NCBI GenBank assembly: GCA_002435835.1
Contig: DIVM01000253.1
Span: 1 to 8,345, forward strand
Reading direction: 5' to 3'
Source of the DNA: Firmicutes bacterium UBA6132
GTDB lineage: Bacteria > Bacillota_A > Clostridia > Tissierellales > Sedimentibacteraceae
Length of the DNA stretch: 8,345 nt
The notes under the pieces were generated by a model. It was given only the letters and a program-made list of their open reading frames with translations, was not told where the DNA came from and did no database searches. The stretch's first letter is position 1. Every line of letters starts with the position of its first letter. Positions 1 to 7,569 of the stretch are shown here, one piece after another. A program made the translations under genes and the position numbers.

Positions 1-440
1 CATGGATTCCACAATATGGTTCAGCTATGAGAGGTGGAACTGCAAATTGTACAGTAAAATTTGGTGAAGAGTATATATACAATCCATCACAAGAAGAACC
101 AGATATATTGCTTGCTATGAATACAGCTTCATTTAAAAAGTTTCTTTCTTCAGTAAAACCTAACGGAACTGTAATAGTTAACTCCGATATGGTGGAAGTT
201 GAAGATAATGTTAGAGATGATATAAATATTATAAAAGTACCTTGTTTAACAATTGCAAAAAAAATGAATCACGAAAAAGGTGCAAATATAGTAATGGCAG
301 GAGTTATAGTAAAGATATCAAGAGATTTTACTGAAGAAGAAGGTATAAGTGGAATGAATGATATGTTTAAGAAAAAGGGAAAAGAAAAATATGAAGAAAT
401 AAATACAAAAGCTTTTAAAGCAGGTTTTGATTTCATTTAA
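1..440 (+). CDS. 2-oxoacid:ferredoxin oxidoreductase, gamma subunit (3' part)
   Basis: The reading frame is already open at base 3 and ends at the TAA at 438-440, giving 145 residues; roughly 40 N-terminal residues lie outside the window. The first visible residues, WIPQYGSAMRGGTANC, match the conserved Pro-x-Tyr-Gly...Arg-Gly-Gly-Thr-Ala segment of the pyruvate/ketoisovalerate oxidoreductase catalytic domain (gamma subunit of KorC/VorC/PorC/IorB-type enzymes). A second family feature follows: PDILLAMNTASFKKF, then a Gly-Thr-Val-Ile-Val-Asn-Ser strand. The family oxidatively decarboxylates 2-oxoacids to acyl-CoA in the cytoplasm with reduction of ferredoxin. The gamma subunit is commonly encoded last in such operons, which fits the hairpin just downstream. 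The internal ATG at 27 is not the real start, because family-conserved residues precede it. The substrate (2-oxoglutarate, branched-chain or aromatic keto acid) cannot be decided from this subunit alone. Confidence 0.9.
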   Translation, partial: WIPQYGSAMRGGTANCTVKFGEEYIYNPSQEEPDILLAMNTASFKKFLSSVKPNGTVIVNSDMVEVEDNVRDDINIIKVPCLTIAKKMNHEKGANIVMAGVIVKISRDFTEEEGISGMNDMFKKKGKEKYEEINTKAFKAGFDFI

Positions 441-492
441 GAAAATTAATAACATTTAAATTTTTTAGTGATTTATATTTAAAATTTTATAA

Positions 493-528
493 AACCTTCA
501 AACTGAATAAGTCATAAGTTTGAAGGTT
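493..528. terminator. hairpin between oxidoreductase operon and MFS gene
   Basis: The arms at 493-504 (AACCTTCAAACT) and 517-528 (AGTTTGAAGGTT) are perfectly complementary over 12 bp around a 12-nt loop. On the + strand no real T-run follows (GTCTAAAC). On the - strand the stem is followed by TTATAAAATTTT. It may act as a weak or bidirectional terminator closing the upstream operon, or as a leader hairpin before the MFS gene if a promoter lies upstream (TATAAA at 488-493 would be a poor candidate). The stem is certain; its function is not. Confidence 0.5.
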
Positions 529-576
529 GTCTAAACCTAAGTAAATAGTTAAAAAATAAAAATTATAGGAGGCTTT

Positions 577-1851
577 ATGAACAAATTAAGTTTAAAGGTT
601 TTAATTAAAGTTTTAGTAATGGGATCATGTTGGTCAATAGTATATTTAATTCCTTTTATTCAGTATGTTTTTTATGATCCGTTCCAAGAATTAATGGGCG
701 CTACAAATGCACAACTTGGATTTATGCTTACTATTTATGGTTTAGGAAATTTTTACGGATGTCCTATAGGTGGATGGATTGCTGACAGATTTAATTATAA
801 ATATGTATATGTAGGTTCTGTATTATTAAACGGTATATGTGGTATTTTGTTTGTTTTAAATCCTTCCTATACATTTGGAATAGCAATGTGGGTTGGTTTT
901 TCAATTGCTAGTTTAGTTATGAACTATCCTGCACATATTAAAATAATTAGAAATTTAGTTGGTGATGAAGATCAAGGTAAAATATTCGGATTTAATGAAA
1001 CTTCTGTTGGTATAGGCAATATTATTTTTAATGCCTTTATGATGTTCTTGTTTAGTAGTTACCTTGAAGGAGTAGCAGGAATTAAAGCAGCGATTATAGG
1101 ACTTAGTATATTATCATTATTATTAGCAATTCCAGTATATTTTGTAATTGATAATCCAGTTAAATCTAAAGATAGAGTTGAATCAAGTAAAACAACTGAA
1201 CCTAAATTGGGTGTTTCAGATTATGTTCAAATATTAAAAAGCTCTTCAACATGGTTAGTTGCATTTTCTATTTTCTCTATTTATTCATTTTTAGTTACTA
1301 TGTCATATTTCACTCCATATTTCACAGAAGTATTAGGAGCCACTGTAACATTTTCAGGAGTGGTGGCTATAATCAGAACATATGTTATGACATTAGTAGG
1401 AGCACCTATAGGGGGATTTTTTACTGATAAATTACATTCAGCTTCTAAAGTTTTGTTGGTAGCTAATGTTGTAGGAATAGTTTCTTTAATGATATTATTA
1501 AATTTAAGTTCATCAACTTCAGTATACGTATTAATAGCGTTGACATTGGTTATGGCTTTTCTTGTTTTTGCTGGAAGAGGATCTTATTATGCAGTTATAA
1601 CAGAGCTTAATATCCCAAAAGAAAGAACAGCTTCAACAATTGGTATTGCAGCAGCTTTAGGTTTCTCACCGGATATGTTCCAATTTTTATTATTTGGTAA
1701 TTTATTAGATAAGTATGGAGTAGCTGGATATAGATATATGTTTATTTATCAAATTATAGTATTAACTATAGGTACAATTGTTGCAATAACAGTAATTAAG
1801 AGAATGAAAAAAAATAATGTTATCAATATGGAAAATACTATTGAAACATAA
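577..1851 (+). CDS. MFS transporter (424 aa)
   Basis: This is an integral membrane permease of the major facilitator superfamily, of normal 12-TM length. Its hydrophobic segments fall in two halves separated by a charged central loop at about residues 191-212 (DNPVKSKDR...). The signature motif A between TM2 and TM3 is visible as GGWIADRF (residues 65-72), and a diverged copy, GAPIGGFFTDKLH, follows in the C-terminal half. The segment around EDQGKIFGFNETSVGIGN resembles MFS proteins of the YihN/sugar-phosphate-antiporter branch, though this is a resemblance from memory. The start at 577 is set by an AGGAGG at 567-572, four bases upstream of ATG. It is followed 44 nt later by the NhaC-family gene with no terminator between, so the two are probably co-transcribed. 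Substrate unknown; an organic acid or amino-acid derivative is plausible given the neighbouring 2-oxoacid oxidoreductase. Confidence 0.88.
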   Translation: MNKLSLKVLIKVLVMGSCWSIVYLIPFIQYVFYDPFQELMGATNAQLGFMLTIYGLGNFYGCPIGGWIADRFNYKYVYVGSVLLNGICGILFVLNPSYTFGIAMWVGFSIASLVMNYPAHIKIIRNLVGDEDQGKIFGFNETSVGIGNIIFNAFMMFLFSSYLEGVAGIKAAIIGLSILSLLLAIPVYFVIDNPVKSKDRVESSKTTEPKLGVSDYVQILKSSSTWLVAFSIFSIYSFLVTMSYFTPYFTEVLGATVTFSGVVAIIRTYVMTLVGAPIGGFFTDKLHSASKVLLVANVVGIVSLMILLNLSSSTSVYVLIALTLVMAFLVFAGRGSYYAVITELNIPKERTASTIGIAAALGFSPDMFQFLLFGNLLDKYGVAGYRYMFIYQIIVLTIGTIVAITVIKRMKKNNVINMENTIET

Positions 1852-1895
1852 AATTAAATATTAACTTTGTTTAGGCTTTTAAAAAGGGGAAGCGT

Positions 1896-3308
1896 ATGGA
1901 AAATAAAAAAAATAACCAACCGACATTTAGGTTTTCAATAGTCGTAATGATTCTGATTATAATAACACTAATAGGTGGTCTGATAATATTAAAGTCTGAT
2001 CCACATATTTTAATGATTGCTGCAATTATTATAGGATCTTTTGCAGCGTTAGTAATTGGATATAAGTGGGAAGATATACTTCAAAGTATGGTTAATGGTG
2101 TAAACAAAGCAATGCAAGCACTATTTTTCTTCTTTCTTATAGGAATGGCTATTGGGGCGTGGATTTTAAGCGGTACAGTTCCTGCATTAATCAGTTATGG
2201 TTTAAATATCATTAGTCCAACATTTTTCTTGCCTACAGGGTTGATCATTTGTAGTATATGTTCAATAGCAACAGGAAGTTCATGGAGCACTGCAGGTACT
2301 GTGGGAATATCATTGATGGGTATAGGTGTAGGGCTAGGCATACCAGCACCAATAACAGCTGGGATGGTTGTATCTGGTAGTTACTTTGGAGATAAAATGT
2401 CACCATTATCAGATACAACTAATCTTTCACCTGCAATTGCAGGATCAAACTTATATGATCACATAAAAGCAATGTTATACACTACTGTTCCGACCTATGT
2501 TATTGCTTTAATTGTTTATACATTAATTGGTATGAAGTATGCAGGTTCAAATTTAGATATGGAAAAAATAATATCTATTCAAAATGCAATAGAAGGTCTA
2601 TTTTATGTAAATCCAATTGTTTTTCTTCCATTAGTAGTAGTTTTAGTTTTAAGTGTAGCTAAAGTTCCAGCTATACCAGGGTTGGTTGCAGGAATTGTAT
2701 CAAGTTTTCCAATATCAATTTTTCTACAACATAAAAGTATCTCAGATATATTATATGCATTAAATTATGGCTTTAAGTTAGAAAGTGGATTAGATATTGT
2801 TGATACACTGTTAATTAGGGGTGGTATTCAATCAATGATGTGGACTTTTTCAATGGGAGTCATTGCTTTGGCCCTTGGTGGGGTACTTAGTGGTTCTGGG
2901 ATTCTTACTGCTATAGTAGTAAAAATTGTTGAACGCATAAAAAATCCTAAATATTTACCTGCTGCAACTATAATAACATGTTTTGTGGTAAATTTGTCAA
3001 TGGCAGACCAATATGTATCGATTGTTATTACAGGTGAGCTTTTCAAAGATGTCTATAAAAAAGCCGGATTACAGCCAAGAATGCTTTCGCGTTGTTTAGA
3101 AGAAGGTGGCACTTTAACCTCTTCGATAATACCTTGGAATACTTGTGGAGCTGTTATGTTGGGATCATTAGGAGTATCTGCTTTTCAATATGCCCCGTAT
3201 GCAATTATTAATTGGCTAAATCCTTTGTTAGGAATAATTTTCCCAATACTCGGATATAGTTTATTGAAAAAGACTAATTTTACGCAAGAAGAAATTAATT
3301 ATAAATAA
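1896..3308 (+). CDS. NhaC-family Na+/H+ (or Na+-coupled solute) antiporter, 470 aa
   Basis: Membrane protein with about 11-12 hydrophobic segments and the hallmarks of the NhaC family: GSSWSTAGTVG at residues 127-137, and GSYFGDKMSPLSDTTNLSP at 161-179, whose Asp, Ser and Thr residues are typical of the ion-binding region. The inverted second half shows ADQY near residue 370, EEGGTL near 403 and PWN near 413. The family exchanges Na+ for H+; some members instead couple to malate/lactate (MleN) or amino acids, so a true antiporter function is not proven. The start is supported by AGGGGA at 1885-1890, five bases before ATG. It is the second gene of a presumed two-gene unit with the MFS permease and is closed by a strong terminator. 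The pairing suggests that one protein moves the solute while the other restores sodium or proton balance, which is inference. Confidence 0.9.
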   Translation: MENKKNNQPTFRFSIVVMILIIITLIGGLIILKSDPHILMIAAIIIGSFAALVIGYKWEDILQSMVNGVNKAMQALFFFFLIGMAIGAWILSGTVPALISYGLNIISPTFFLPTGLIICSICSIATGSSWSTAGTVGISLMGIGVGLGIPAPITAGMVVSGSYFGDKMSPLSDTTNLSPAIAGSNLYDHIKAMLYTTVPTYVIALIVYTLIGMKYAGSNLDMEKIISIQNAIEGLFYVNPIVFLPLVVVLVLSVAKVPAIPGLVAGIVSSFPISIFLQHKSISDILYALNYGFKLESGLDIVDTLLIRGGIQSMMWTFSMGVIALALGGVLSGSGILTAIVVKIVERIKNPKYLPAATIITCFVVNLSMADQYVSIVITGELFKDVYKKAGLQPRMLSRCLEEGGTLTSSIIPWNTCGAVMLGSLGVSAFQYAPYAIINWLNPLLGIIFPILGYSLLKKTNFTQEEINYK

Positions 3309-3341
3309 TTATTAGTTAATATATTAATTAATGACCAAAAT

Positions 3342-3386
3342 AACCCTGTAAACCATTGTATTCACAATGGTTTACAGGGTTTTATA
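3342..3386 (+). terminator. strong intrinsic terminator after the nhaC-type gene
   Basis: Arms 3342-3359 and 3364-3381 form a perfect 18-bp stem (start AACCCTGTAAACC, mirror GGTTTACAGGGTT) with a 4-nt loop ATTC. The + strand continues TTTTATATATT. It lies 33 nt after the antiporter stop codon. The opposite strand is also followed by TTATTTTGG, so it could terminate in both directions. Confidence 0.93.
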
Positions 3387-3515
3387 TATTTGAAAAAGTG
3401 CGTAGTAATTTTATTTTTTATTCTTCAACTGCAAAAGACCCAAAGTATATTATTAAGTATTCTCTTATAGATATAATTATACTTACAATGAATAAATATA
3501 ATTAATGTAAAAATA

Positions 3516-3544
3516 TTGAAAAATATAAAATAGACATATATAAT
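3516..3544 (+). promoter_or_regulatory. sigma-A promoter for the EamA gene
   Basis: A -35 box TTGAAA (3516-3521) is separated by exactly 17 bp from a consensus -10 TATAAT (3539-3544). Transcription would begin near 3551, leaving a leader of about 20 nt that contains the ribosome-binding site. It is well placed downstream of the strong terminator, so this gene is probably transcribed independently. Confidence 0.65.
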
Positions 3545-3571
3545 GAATATAGTTTAAAAAAGGAGATTTTA

Positions 3572-4504
3572 ATGGAAAAGAAAATAACGCCTTTAAAAGC
3601 AGATTTACTTTTATTAATAGTTGCGTTGCTTTGGGGAAGTAGCTATGTAGTCGTAAAGGGTACAATTGACGTTTTAGATTCATCTCATCTAATATTTTAT
3701 AGATTTATAATAGCAGGCGTTTTAAGTTTGATTTTTTATGGGAAATATTTAAAAAATGCAACAAAAGGAGAAATATTTGCAGGGGTTTTTTTAGGTGGGT
3801 TATTAGCAGCAGGTATTGTATTTTCTGCAACAGGACTTAAATATACAACAGTAAGCAAAAATTCATTTATAGTGAGTATAAATGTTGTTTTAGTTCCATT
3901 TGTTTATTGGTTAGTGAGCAAGAAAAAACCTTCTTCAATGAGCTTTATGGCAGTTTTTTTAACATTCATAGGACTTGCGTTTTTAACATTAGATTTTAAA
4001 ACAGGATTTAATATAAACAAAGGTGATTTAATTACATTTGGTTGTTGCATATTTTATGCAGGACATATTGTTTATGGGGAGGTATATTCTAAGAAATATA
4101 ACCCGGTTTTAATAAATACTATATCCATGATAACAGCTGCTTTAATAGGTGCGATATTAATTTTAGTAAAAAAAGATGTAGGTTTTGCAATTCCTCCTTC
4201 ATCATTTAGTAGTATGATGTACCTTGGAGTATTTACAACATTTATATGCTTTACATTACAGCTATTTGCACAAAAATATACCATAGCAACCCATGCTGCA
4301 ATTATAATATCATTAGAATCAGTTTTTGCTACAACATTTGCTGTAATTTTAATTGGTGAAGTAATAACATTAAAAATGGCAGTAGGATGTTTGTTTATAT
4401 TTACATCAGTTTTAGTATCAGAAATGGGAGATTCATTATTAAATTTATATAAAATAAAAAAGGAATTAAAAGAATGTCCTGAAAATAACGGTTCTGATAA
4501 TTGA
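3572..4504 (+). CDS. EamA/DMT-superfamily transporter (310 aa)
   Basis: Inner-membrane protein of the drug/metabolite transporter superfamily with ten predicted hydrophobic segments arranged as two EamA repeats. The first repeat shows the family opening LLIVALLWGSSYVVVKG (WGSS at residues 21-24) and an RFIIAG segment (44-49). The second repeat starts around residue 150 (GDLITFGCCIFYAGHIVYG) and ends with the conserved ESVFATTFAVILIGEVIT...GCLFIFTSVL stretch. The length is typical. Family members export amino acids or other metabolites, but the substrate cannot be predicted. AAGGAG at 3560-3565 supports the ATG at 3572. The C-terminal tail is short and charged (KIKKELKECPENNGSDN), presumably cytoplasmic. 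It stands alone between a terminator and the dnaX promoter. Confidence 0.88.
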   Translation: MEKKITPLKADLLLLIVALLWGSSYVVVKGTIDVLDSSHLIFYRFIIAGVLSLIFYGKYLKNATKGEIFAGVFLGGLLAAGIVFSATGLKYTTVSKNSFIVSINVVLVPFVYWLVSKKKPSSMSFMAVFLTFIGLAFLTLDFKTGFNINKGDLITFGCCIFYAGHIVYGEVYSKKYNPVLINTISMITAALIGAILILVKKDVGFAIPPSSFSSMMYLGVFTTFICFTLQLFAQKYTIATHAAIIISLESVFATTFAVILIGEVITLKMAVGCLFIFTSVLVSEMGDSLLNLYKIKKELKECPENNGSDN

Positions 4505-4545
4505 TAATTAACATTGATTTATTCGTTGTGTCAATTATTTTTTTA
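4497..4545 (+). terminator. possible weak terminator overlapping the EamA stop codon
   Basis: ATAATTGA (4497-4504, containing the EamA stop codon) pairs with TCAATTAT (4531-4538), which runs into a T-tract ending at 4544. The stem is entirely A/T-rich apart from one pair, and the loop is 26 nt, so it would be weak. The T-tract also lies in the spacer of the dnaX promoter. Readthrough from the EamA gene into dnaX is therefore possible. Confidence 0.3.
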
Positions 4546-4554
4546 TGCTATAAT
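4526..4554 (+). promoter_or_regulatory. sigma-A promoter (extended -10) for dnaX-ebfC-recR
   Basis: -35-like TTGTGT (4526-4531), 17-bp spacer, and a consensus TATAAT (4549-4554) preceded by TGC, which makes a TGnTATAAT extended -10. Transcription would start near 4561, giving a leader of about 55 nt before dnaX. Confidence 0.75.
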
Positions 4555-4615
4555 TATTAGAGTTTTTATAATACTATATGTAATAAAAGTATTTGTCAGG
4601 TGGTGAAATAAGCTA

Positions 4616-6277
4616 ATGTCGCATCAAGCTATATATAGAAAATTTAGACCTAAAATATTTGATGATGTTTTAGGCCAGGAGCATGTGACAAAAACATTAA
4701 AAAATCAAATGTTATCGGATAATATAGCACACGCTTATCTTTTCAGTGGAATAAGAGGTACTGGAAAAACATCTACAGCTAAAATATTTGCAAGAGCTGT
4801 AAATTGCCTCAATAATCATGATGGCAATCCGTGCAATGAATGTGAAATTTGTAAAAGCATCCTTGAAGAAACAAATATGGATGTAATTGAAATGGATGCT
4901 GCATCAAACAATGGTGTTGAAGATATAAGAGAGTTAAGGGATAAAGTTAAATTTCTTCCTGTAAGAAGTAAATATAAAGTATACATAATCGATGAAGTTC
5001 ATATGCTGTCAAAAGGTGCTTTTAATGCTTTATTAAAAACACTTGAAGAGCCACCACAGCATTTGTTATTTATACTTGCTACAACTGAACCTCACAAAAT
5101 ACCAGCAACAATTTTATCAAGGTGTCAAAGATTTGATTTAAAAAGAATTAAATCCTCAATAATAGTTGAAAATATGGAAAAAATATGCGATGAAATTGAA
5201 GTGGAATACGAAGAAAAAGCTTTAAAATTAATATCTTCAAATTCAGAAGGTGCTATGAGGGATGCACTTAGTATATTGGATAGGTGCGTATCATTTAATC
5301 AGGAAAAAATAGATTATGAAACTGTAATAAATTTGTTAGGTACTGTAAATTATCAAACAGTTATGGAAGTTGCAGATTCAATCATAGAAAAAAATATAGA
5401 AAAAACATGTGTTTTAGTAGATGATATTTTAAACAGTGGTAAAGAGCTTATATTTTTTTTAGATGAATTAATAATTTATTTTAGAAATTTAATGATAGTT
5501 AAAACTACAAATAATACACAAAATTTAATAAATATTTCAGATGAAGCTATAGATGAAATTAGAACAATGAGCGATAAATTGTCTGTTGAAAAAATAGTTT
5601 ATTATATAGAAGAACTCTCTTCCACTCAGGTTGAATGCAAAAGGGCACTAAACCCAAAGATACTTCTTGAAACAAAGCTTATAAAAATGATGCAACATTA
5701 TACAGTGGATGTGGAATCTTTATTAAAAAGAATTGAATTACTTGAAAGCAGTATAAAAAATGGCATATCTACTGCAGTAATTACACATGATTCATCTAAA
5801 ACAAAGCAAAAAACTATTAAACAACAAACGACAACAGCTCTTAGGCAAGAAAGTAATGAAAAGTCTGTAAATAATACACAATCATATAGTCCAAAAATCA
5901 GTTTTGATAATATTGATGATGAAGGAATATATAATGCTATAATAGATAACTGGCAGGAAATTTTAAAAAAGGTCAGAAGTGAAAATGCAGGACTACAAGC
6001 AATTTTGAGAGAATGTAAAATAGTTGAAGTTAACAATAAAAAAGCTTTATTTGAATTTGATCCAAAATTTACATTTCACATTAATGCTGCTAATCAGCCT
6101 AAAAATAAATTAAAGTTTAAAGAAGTATTAAGTACTTTTTTGAATGCTGAATGTGAAGTAGATTTTATAATAAAAAATGGTAACAGTAATATAGTACAAA
6201 AACAAACTATAGAAGATATTTATGAAGATTTAAAAAATGCATTTGGTGAAGATAAAGTAGAATTAAAAGAAGATTAA
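4616..6277 (+). CDS. dnaX: DNA polymerase III subunit tau (clamp loader ATPase)
   Basis: Cytoplasmic clamp-loader ATPase that loads the beta sliding clamp and bridges polymerase and helicase in the replisome. The 553 residues begin with the family-typical [24 protein letters not shown]+ motifs follow: Walker A GIRGTGKT (residues 45-52), the four zinc-binding cysteines C64, C73, C76 and C79, Walker B/DExH IIDEVHM (124-130), the SRC motif (168-170) with the arginine finger, and sensor 2 GAMRDALS (212-219). Domain III extends to about residue 370. A Lys/Gln/Thr/Ser-rich linker (about 395-425) then leads to a C-terminal tau domain. The start is supported by an AGGTGGTG ribosome-binding site at 4598-4605. 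ebfC begins 14 nt after the stop and recR overlaps ebfC, the common Firmicute order. The SRP RNA gene often found upstream of dnaX in Firmicutes is not in the 111-nt gap here. Confidence 0.98.
   Translation: MSHQAIYRKFRPKIFDDVLGQEHVTKTLKNQMLSDNIAHAYLFSGIRGTGKTSTAKIFARAVNCLNNHDGNPCNECEICKSILEETNMDVIEMDAASNNGVEDIRELRDKVKFLPVRSKYKVYIIDEVHMLSKGAFNALLKTLEEPPQHLLFILATTEPHKIPATILSRCQRFDLKRIKSSIIVENMEKICDEIEVEYEEKALKLISSNSEGAMRDALSILDRCVSFNQEKIDYETVINLLGTVNYQTVMEVADSIIEKNIEKTCVLVDDILNSGKELIFFLDELIIYFRNLMIVKTTNNTQNLINISDEAIDEIRTMSDKLSVEKIVYYIEELSSTQVECKRALNPKILLETKLIKMMQHYTVDVESLLKRIELLESSIKNGISTAVITHDSSKTKQKTIKQQTTTALRQESNEKSVNNTQSYSPKISFDNIDDEGIYNAIIDNWQEILKKVRSENAGLQAILRECKIVEVNNKKALFEFDPKFTFHINAANQPKNKLKFKEVLSTFLNAECEVDFIIKNGNSNIVQKQTIEDIYEDLKNAFGEDKVELKED
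5962..5971 (+). promoter_or_regulatory. candidate -1 ribosomal frameshift site inside dnaX
   Basis: In the zero frame the codons are TTA AAA AAG, preceded by T, so the stretch contains two overlapping slippery heptamers: T TTA AAA (5962-5968) and A AAA AAG (5965-5971). The second is the same heptamer, in the same phase, that E. coli dnaX uses to make gamma. An AGGA (5955-5958) sits 6 nt upstream and could act as a stimulatory anti-SD pairing site. A -1 shift would add only Gly-Gln-Lys before TGA at 5980-5982, giving about 455 residues that retain the ATPase and oligomerisation domains. I see no convincing downstream stem-loop. A-rich genes carry such heptamers by chance, so function is uncertain. 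Confidence 0.3.
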
Positions 6278-6291
6278 CAGGAGGATTTAAA

Positions 6292-6651
6292 ATGGCTAAA
6301 GGTGGTAGAAAAATGCCAATGGGTATGGGAATGCCAGGAGGCGGAAATATGAATAACATGTTAAAGCAGGTTCAAAAAATGCAACAACAAATGGAAAGCA
6401 TGCAAGGTGAACTTGAACAAAAAGAAGTTGAAGCAACAGCAGGAGGCGGAGCAGTAAATGTTAAAGTTACTGGTAAAAAACAAGTTGTTGAATTAAAAAT
6501 AGATCCTGAAGTATTGGATAAAGATGATGTTGAAATGCTTGAAGATATGATTGTTGCTGCTATAAATGAAGCATTTAGAAAAGCAGATGAAATGATGGAA
6601 AGTGAAATGAAGAAAGTTACAGGCGGAGTAAACATTCCAGGGTTATTCTAA
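6292..6651 (+). CDS. ebfC: YbaB/EbfC-family nucleoid-associated protein
   Basis: Small DNA-binding protein (119 aa; the B. subtilis homologue is YaaK), a homodimer that binds DNA and is nearly always encoded between dnaX and recR. The N-terminus is Gly/Met-rich ([16 protein letters not shown]). It is followed by a Gln/Met-rich coiled helix ([20 protein letters not shown], about residues 24-43), then the conserved core [21 protein letters not shown] (45-65), and a C-terminal helix that includes [16 protein letters not shown]. The start is fixed by a perfect AGGAGG at 6279-6284, seven bases upstream of ATG; several internal ATGs in the Met-rich tail lack such a site. The stop codon overlaps the recR start by one base. 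Confidence 0.96.
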   Translation: MAKGGRKMPMGMGMPGGGNMNNMLKQVQKMQQQMESMQGELEQKEVEATAGGGAVNVKVTGKKQVVELKIDPEVLDKDDVEMLEDMIVAAINEAFRKADEMMESEMKKVTGGVNIPGLF

Positions 6652-7247
6652 TGGATCAGTTTACACCACCAGTAACAAAGTTAATAGAAGAATTTGCAAA
6701 GCTTCCAGGCATAGGAAGAAAGTCAGCACAAAGATTAGCTTTTCATGTCCTTGATATGAAAGGAAATGATGTTGTTGAGCTTGCTAAATCTATATTAAAT
6801 GCCAAAAAGCTAACTAAGCATTGTAAAACTTGTGGCAATTTAACTGAAACAGATATTTGCAACATATGCGGAAATTCTAAAAGAGATTTTTCAACTATCT
6901 GTGTTGTTGAAGACGTCAGGGATATTGTTGCTATGGAAAGAACAAAAGAATATAAAGGTGTCTATCACGTTCTTTATGGAACAATTTCACCACTTGATGG
7001 TATAGGACCTGATGATATAAATATAAGAAATCTAATAACAAGGCTAAGTGATGATGTTATAGAAGTAATACTTGCTACAAATCCTACTATAGAAGGTGAA
7101 GCAACTGCGGTTTATATTTCAAGATTAATAAGACCAATGGGAATAAAAGTAACAAGGATTGCCCACGGCATACCTGTTGGAGGAGATATAGAATATGCAG
7201 ATGAAGTTACACTGTTAAGGGCTATGGAAGGAAGAAGAGAATTTTAA
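6651..7247 (+). CDS. recR: recombination mediator protein RecR
   Basis: RecR acts with RecO (and RecF) to load RecA on SSB-coated single-stranded DNA in gap repair. The 198-residue length is standard. Domains in order: N-terminal helix-hairpin-helix ([22 protein letters not shown], about 11-32), a C4 zinc finger with Cys58, Cys61, Cys70 and Cys73, then a Toprim domain from about residue 81 with VVEDVRD (85-91) and the hallmark [10 protein letters not shown] (144-153). The C-terminus ends [13 protein letters not shown] as usual. The ATG overlaps the ebfC stop in TAATG, and an AGGG at 6639-6642 inside ebfC can serve as ribosome-binding site, so translational coupling is likely. The genes usually found next in clostridia (a YaaL/DUF2508 protein and BofA) are not seen; a repeat-bounded block begins within a few bases of the stop. 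Confidence 0.97.
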   Translation: MDQFTPPVTKLIEEFAKLPGIGRKSAQRLAFHVLDMKGNDVVELAKSILNAKKLTKHCKTCGNLTETDICNICGNSKRDFSTICVVEDVRDIVAMERTKEYKGVYHVLYGTISPLDGIGPDDINIRNLITRLSDDVIEVILATNPTIEGEATAVYISRLIRPMGIKVTRIAHGIPVGGDIEYADEVTLLRAMEGRREF

Positions 7248-7274
7248 GAGGGTGTGAAATATTTGTATTCATCA

Positions 7275-7331
7275 AATAAAGTTCTTCAACCGTCTCAACA
7301 AGTTCTTCAATAGGTAAATAAAGTTCTTCAA
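7275..7331 (+). repeat. three direct copies of the 15-bp core, 21-bp period (recR-side end)
   Basis: Cores at 7275-7289 and 7317-7331 are exact AATAAAGTTCTTCAA. The middle copy at 7296-7310 is CAACAAGTTCTTCAA, matching over AAGTTCTTCAA with degenerate left bases. The starts are 21 bp apart both times, i.e. two helical turns, so proteins bound to all three would sit on the same face of the DNA. Confidence 0.9.
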
Positions 7332-7335
7332 CGAC

Positions 7336-7379
7336 CAGGAGCATTATGCATCCCCCATGCATTTTCTCCTGTTTTTTTT
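7336..7379 (+). terminator. intrinsic terminator downstream of recR, inside the repeat block
   Basis: CAGGAG (7336-7341) pairs with CTCCTG (7366-7371), and inside it ATGCAT (7346-7351) pairs with ATGCAT (7357-7362) around a CCCCC loop, with a small internal loop between the two helices. Eight T residues follow (7372-7379). It would end the dnaX-ebfC-recR transcript about 125 nt after the recR stop. Confidence 0.8.
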
Positions 7380-7534
7380 CTGCCTTTTTTCATGCCTTTT
7401 CTCTCTCTTTCCCTCTCTCTTCAAAACCCTGAAACCCTTGATTTTCCCGACCTTTTCTCTCTCCTTAATCCTAATCCCTTAAACCTAATCAATATCTTTT
7501 CCTTGCCCCATAATTCCCAAATTCTGACATTTGA

Positions 7535-7555
7535 TTGAAGAACTTTATTTACCTA
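7535..7555 (-). repeat. inverted copy A of the core (far-side end)
   Basis: TTGAAGAACTTTATT at 7535-7549, extended by TACCTA. The whole 21-bp stretch is the exact reverse complement of 7311-7331, the longest inverted match between the two sides. Confidence 0.92.
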
Positions 7556-7569
7556 AAATGATGAAGAAT

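Noticed and set aside
2828..3046. - strand frame inside the NhaC-family gene
   Set aside because: It lies wholly antisense to a well-conserved coding region; shadow frame.
3421..3429. TTCTTCAAC matching part of the element core
   Set aside because: Only 9 bp, isolated, with no neighbouring copies; expected by chance in this base composition.
3483..3683. 66-residue - strand frame upstream of the EamA gene
   Set aside because: It overlaps the EamA promoter, ribosome-binding site and 5' coding region, and its Phe/Tyr/Ile-rich product looks like translated AT-rich noise.
4505..4615. SRP RNA gene, often found just upstream of dnaX in Firmicutes
   Set aside because: The gap is only 111 nt and holds the dnaX promoter and leader. 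No conserved SRP RNA helix or GNRA loop arrangement is visible.
5455..5461. T TTT TTA slippery heptamer (HIV-type) in dnaX, in phase, with a -1 stop two codons later
   Set aside because: A shift here would end DnaX at about residue 283, inside domain III, which is unlikely to be useful. A T8 run is easily explained by Phe-Phe-Leu codons in AT-rich DNA.
5698..6036. 112-residue - strand frame inside dnaX
   Set aside because: Antisense to the linker and C-terminal part of dnaX, low-complexity hydrophobic product, no independent support.
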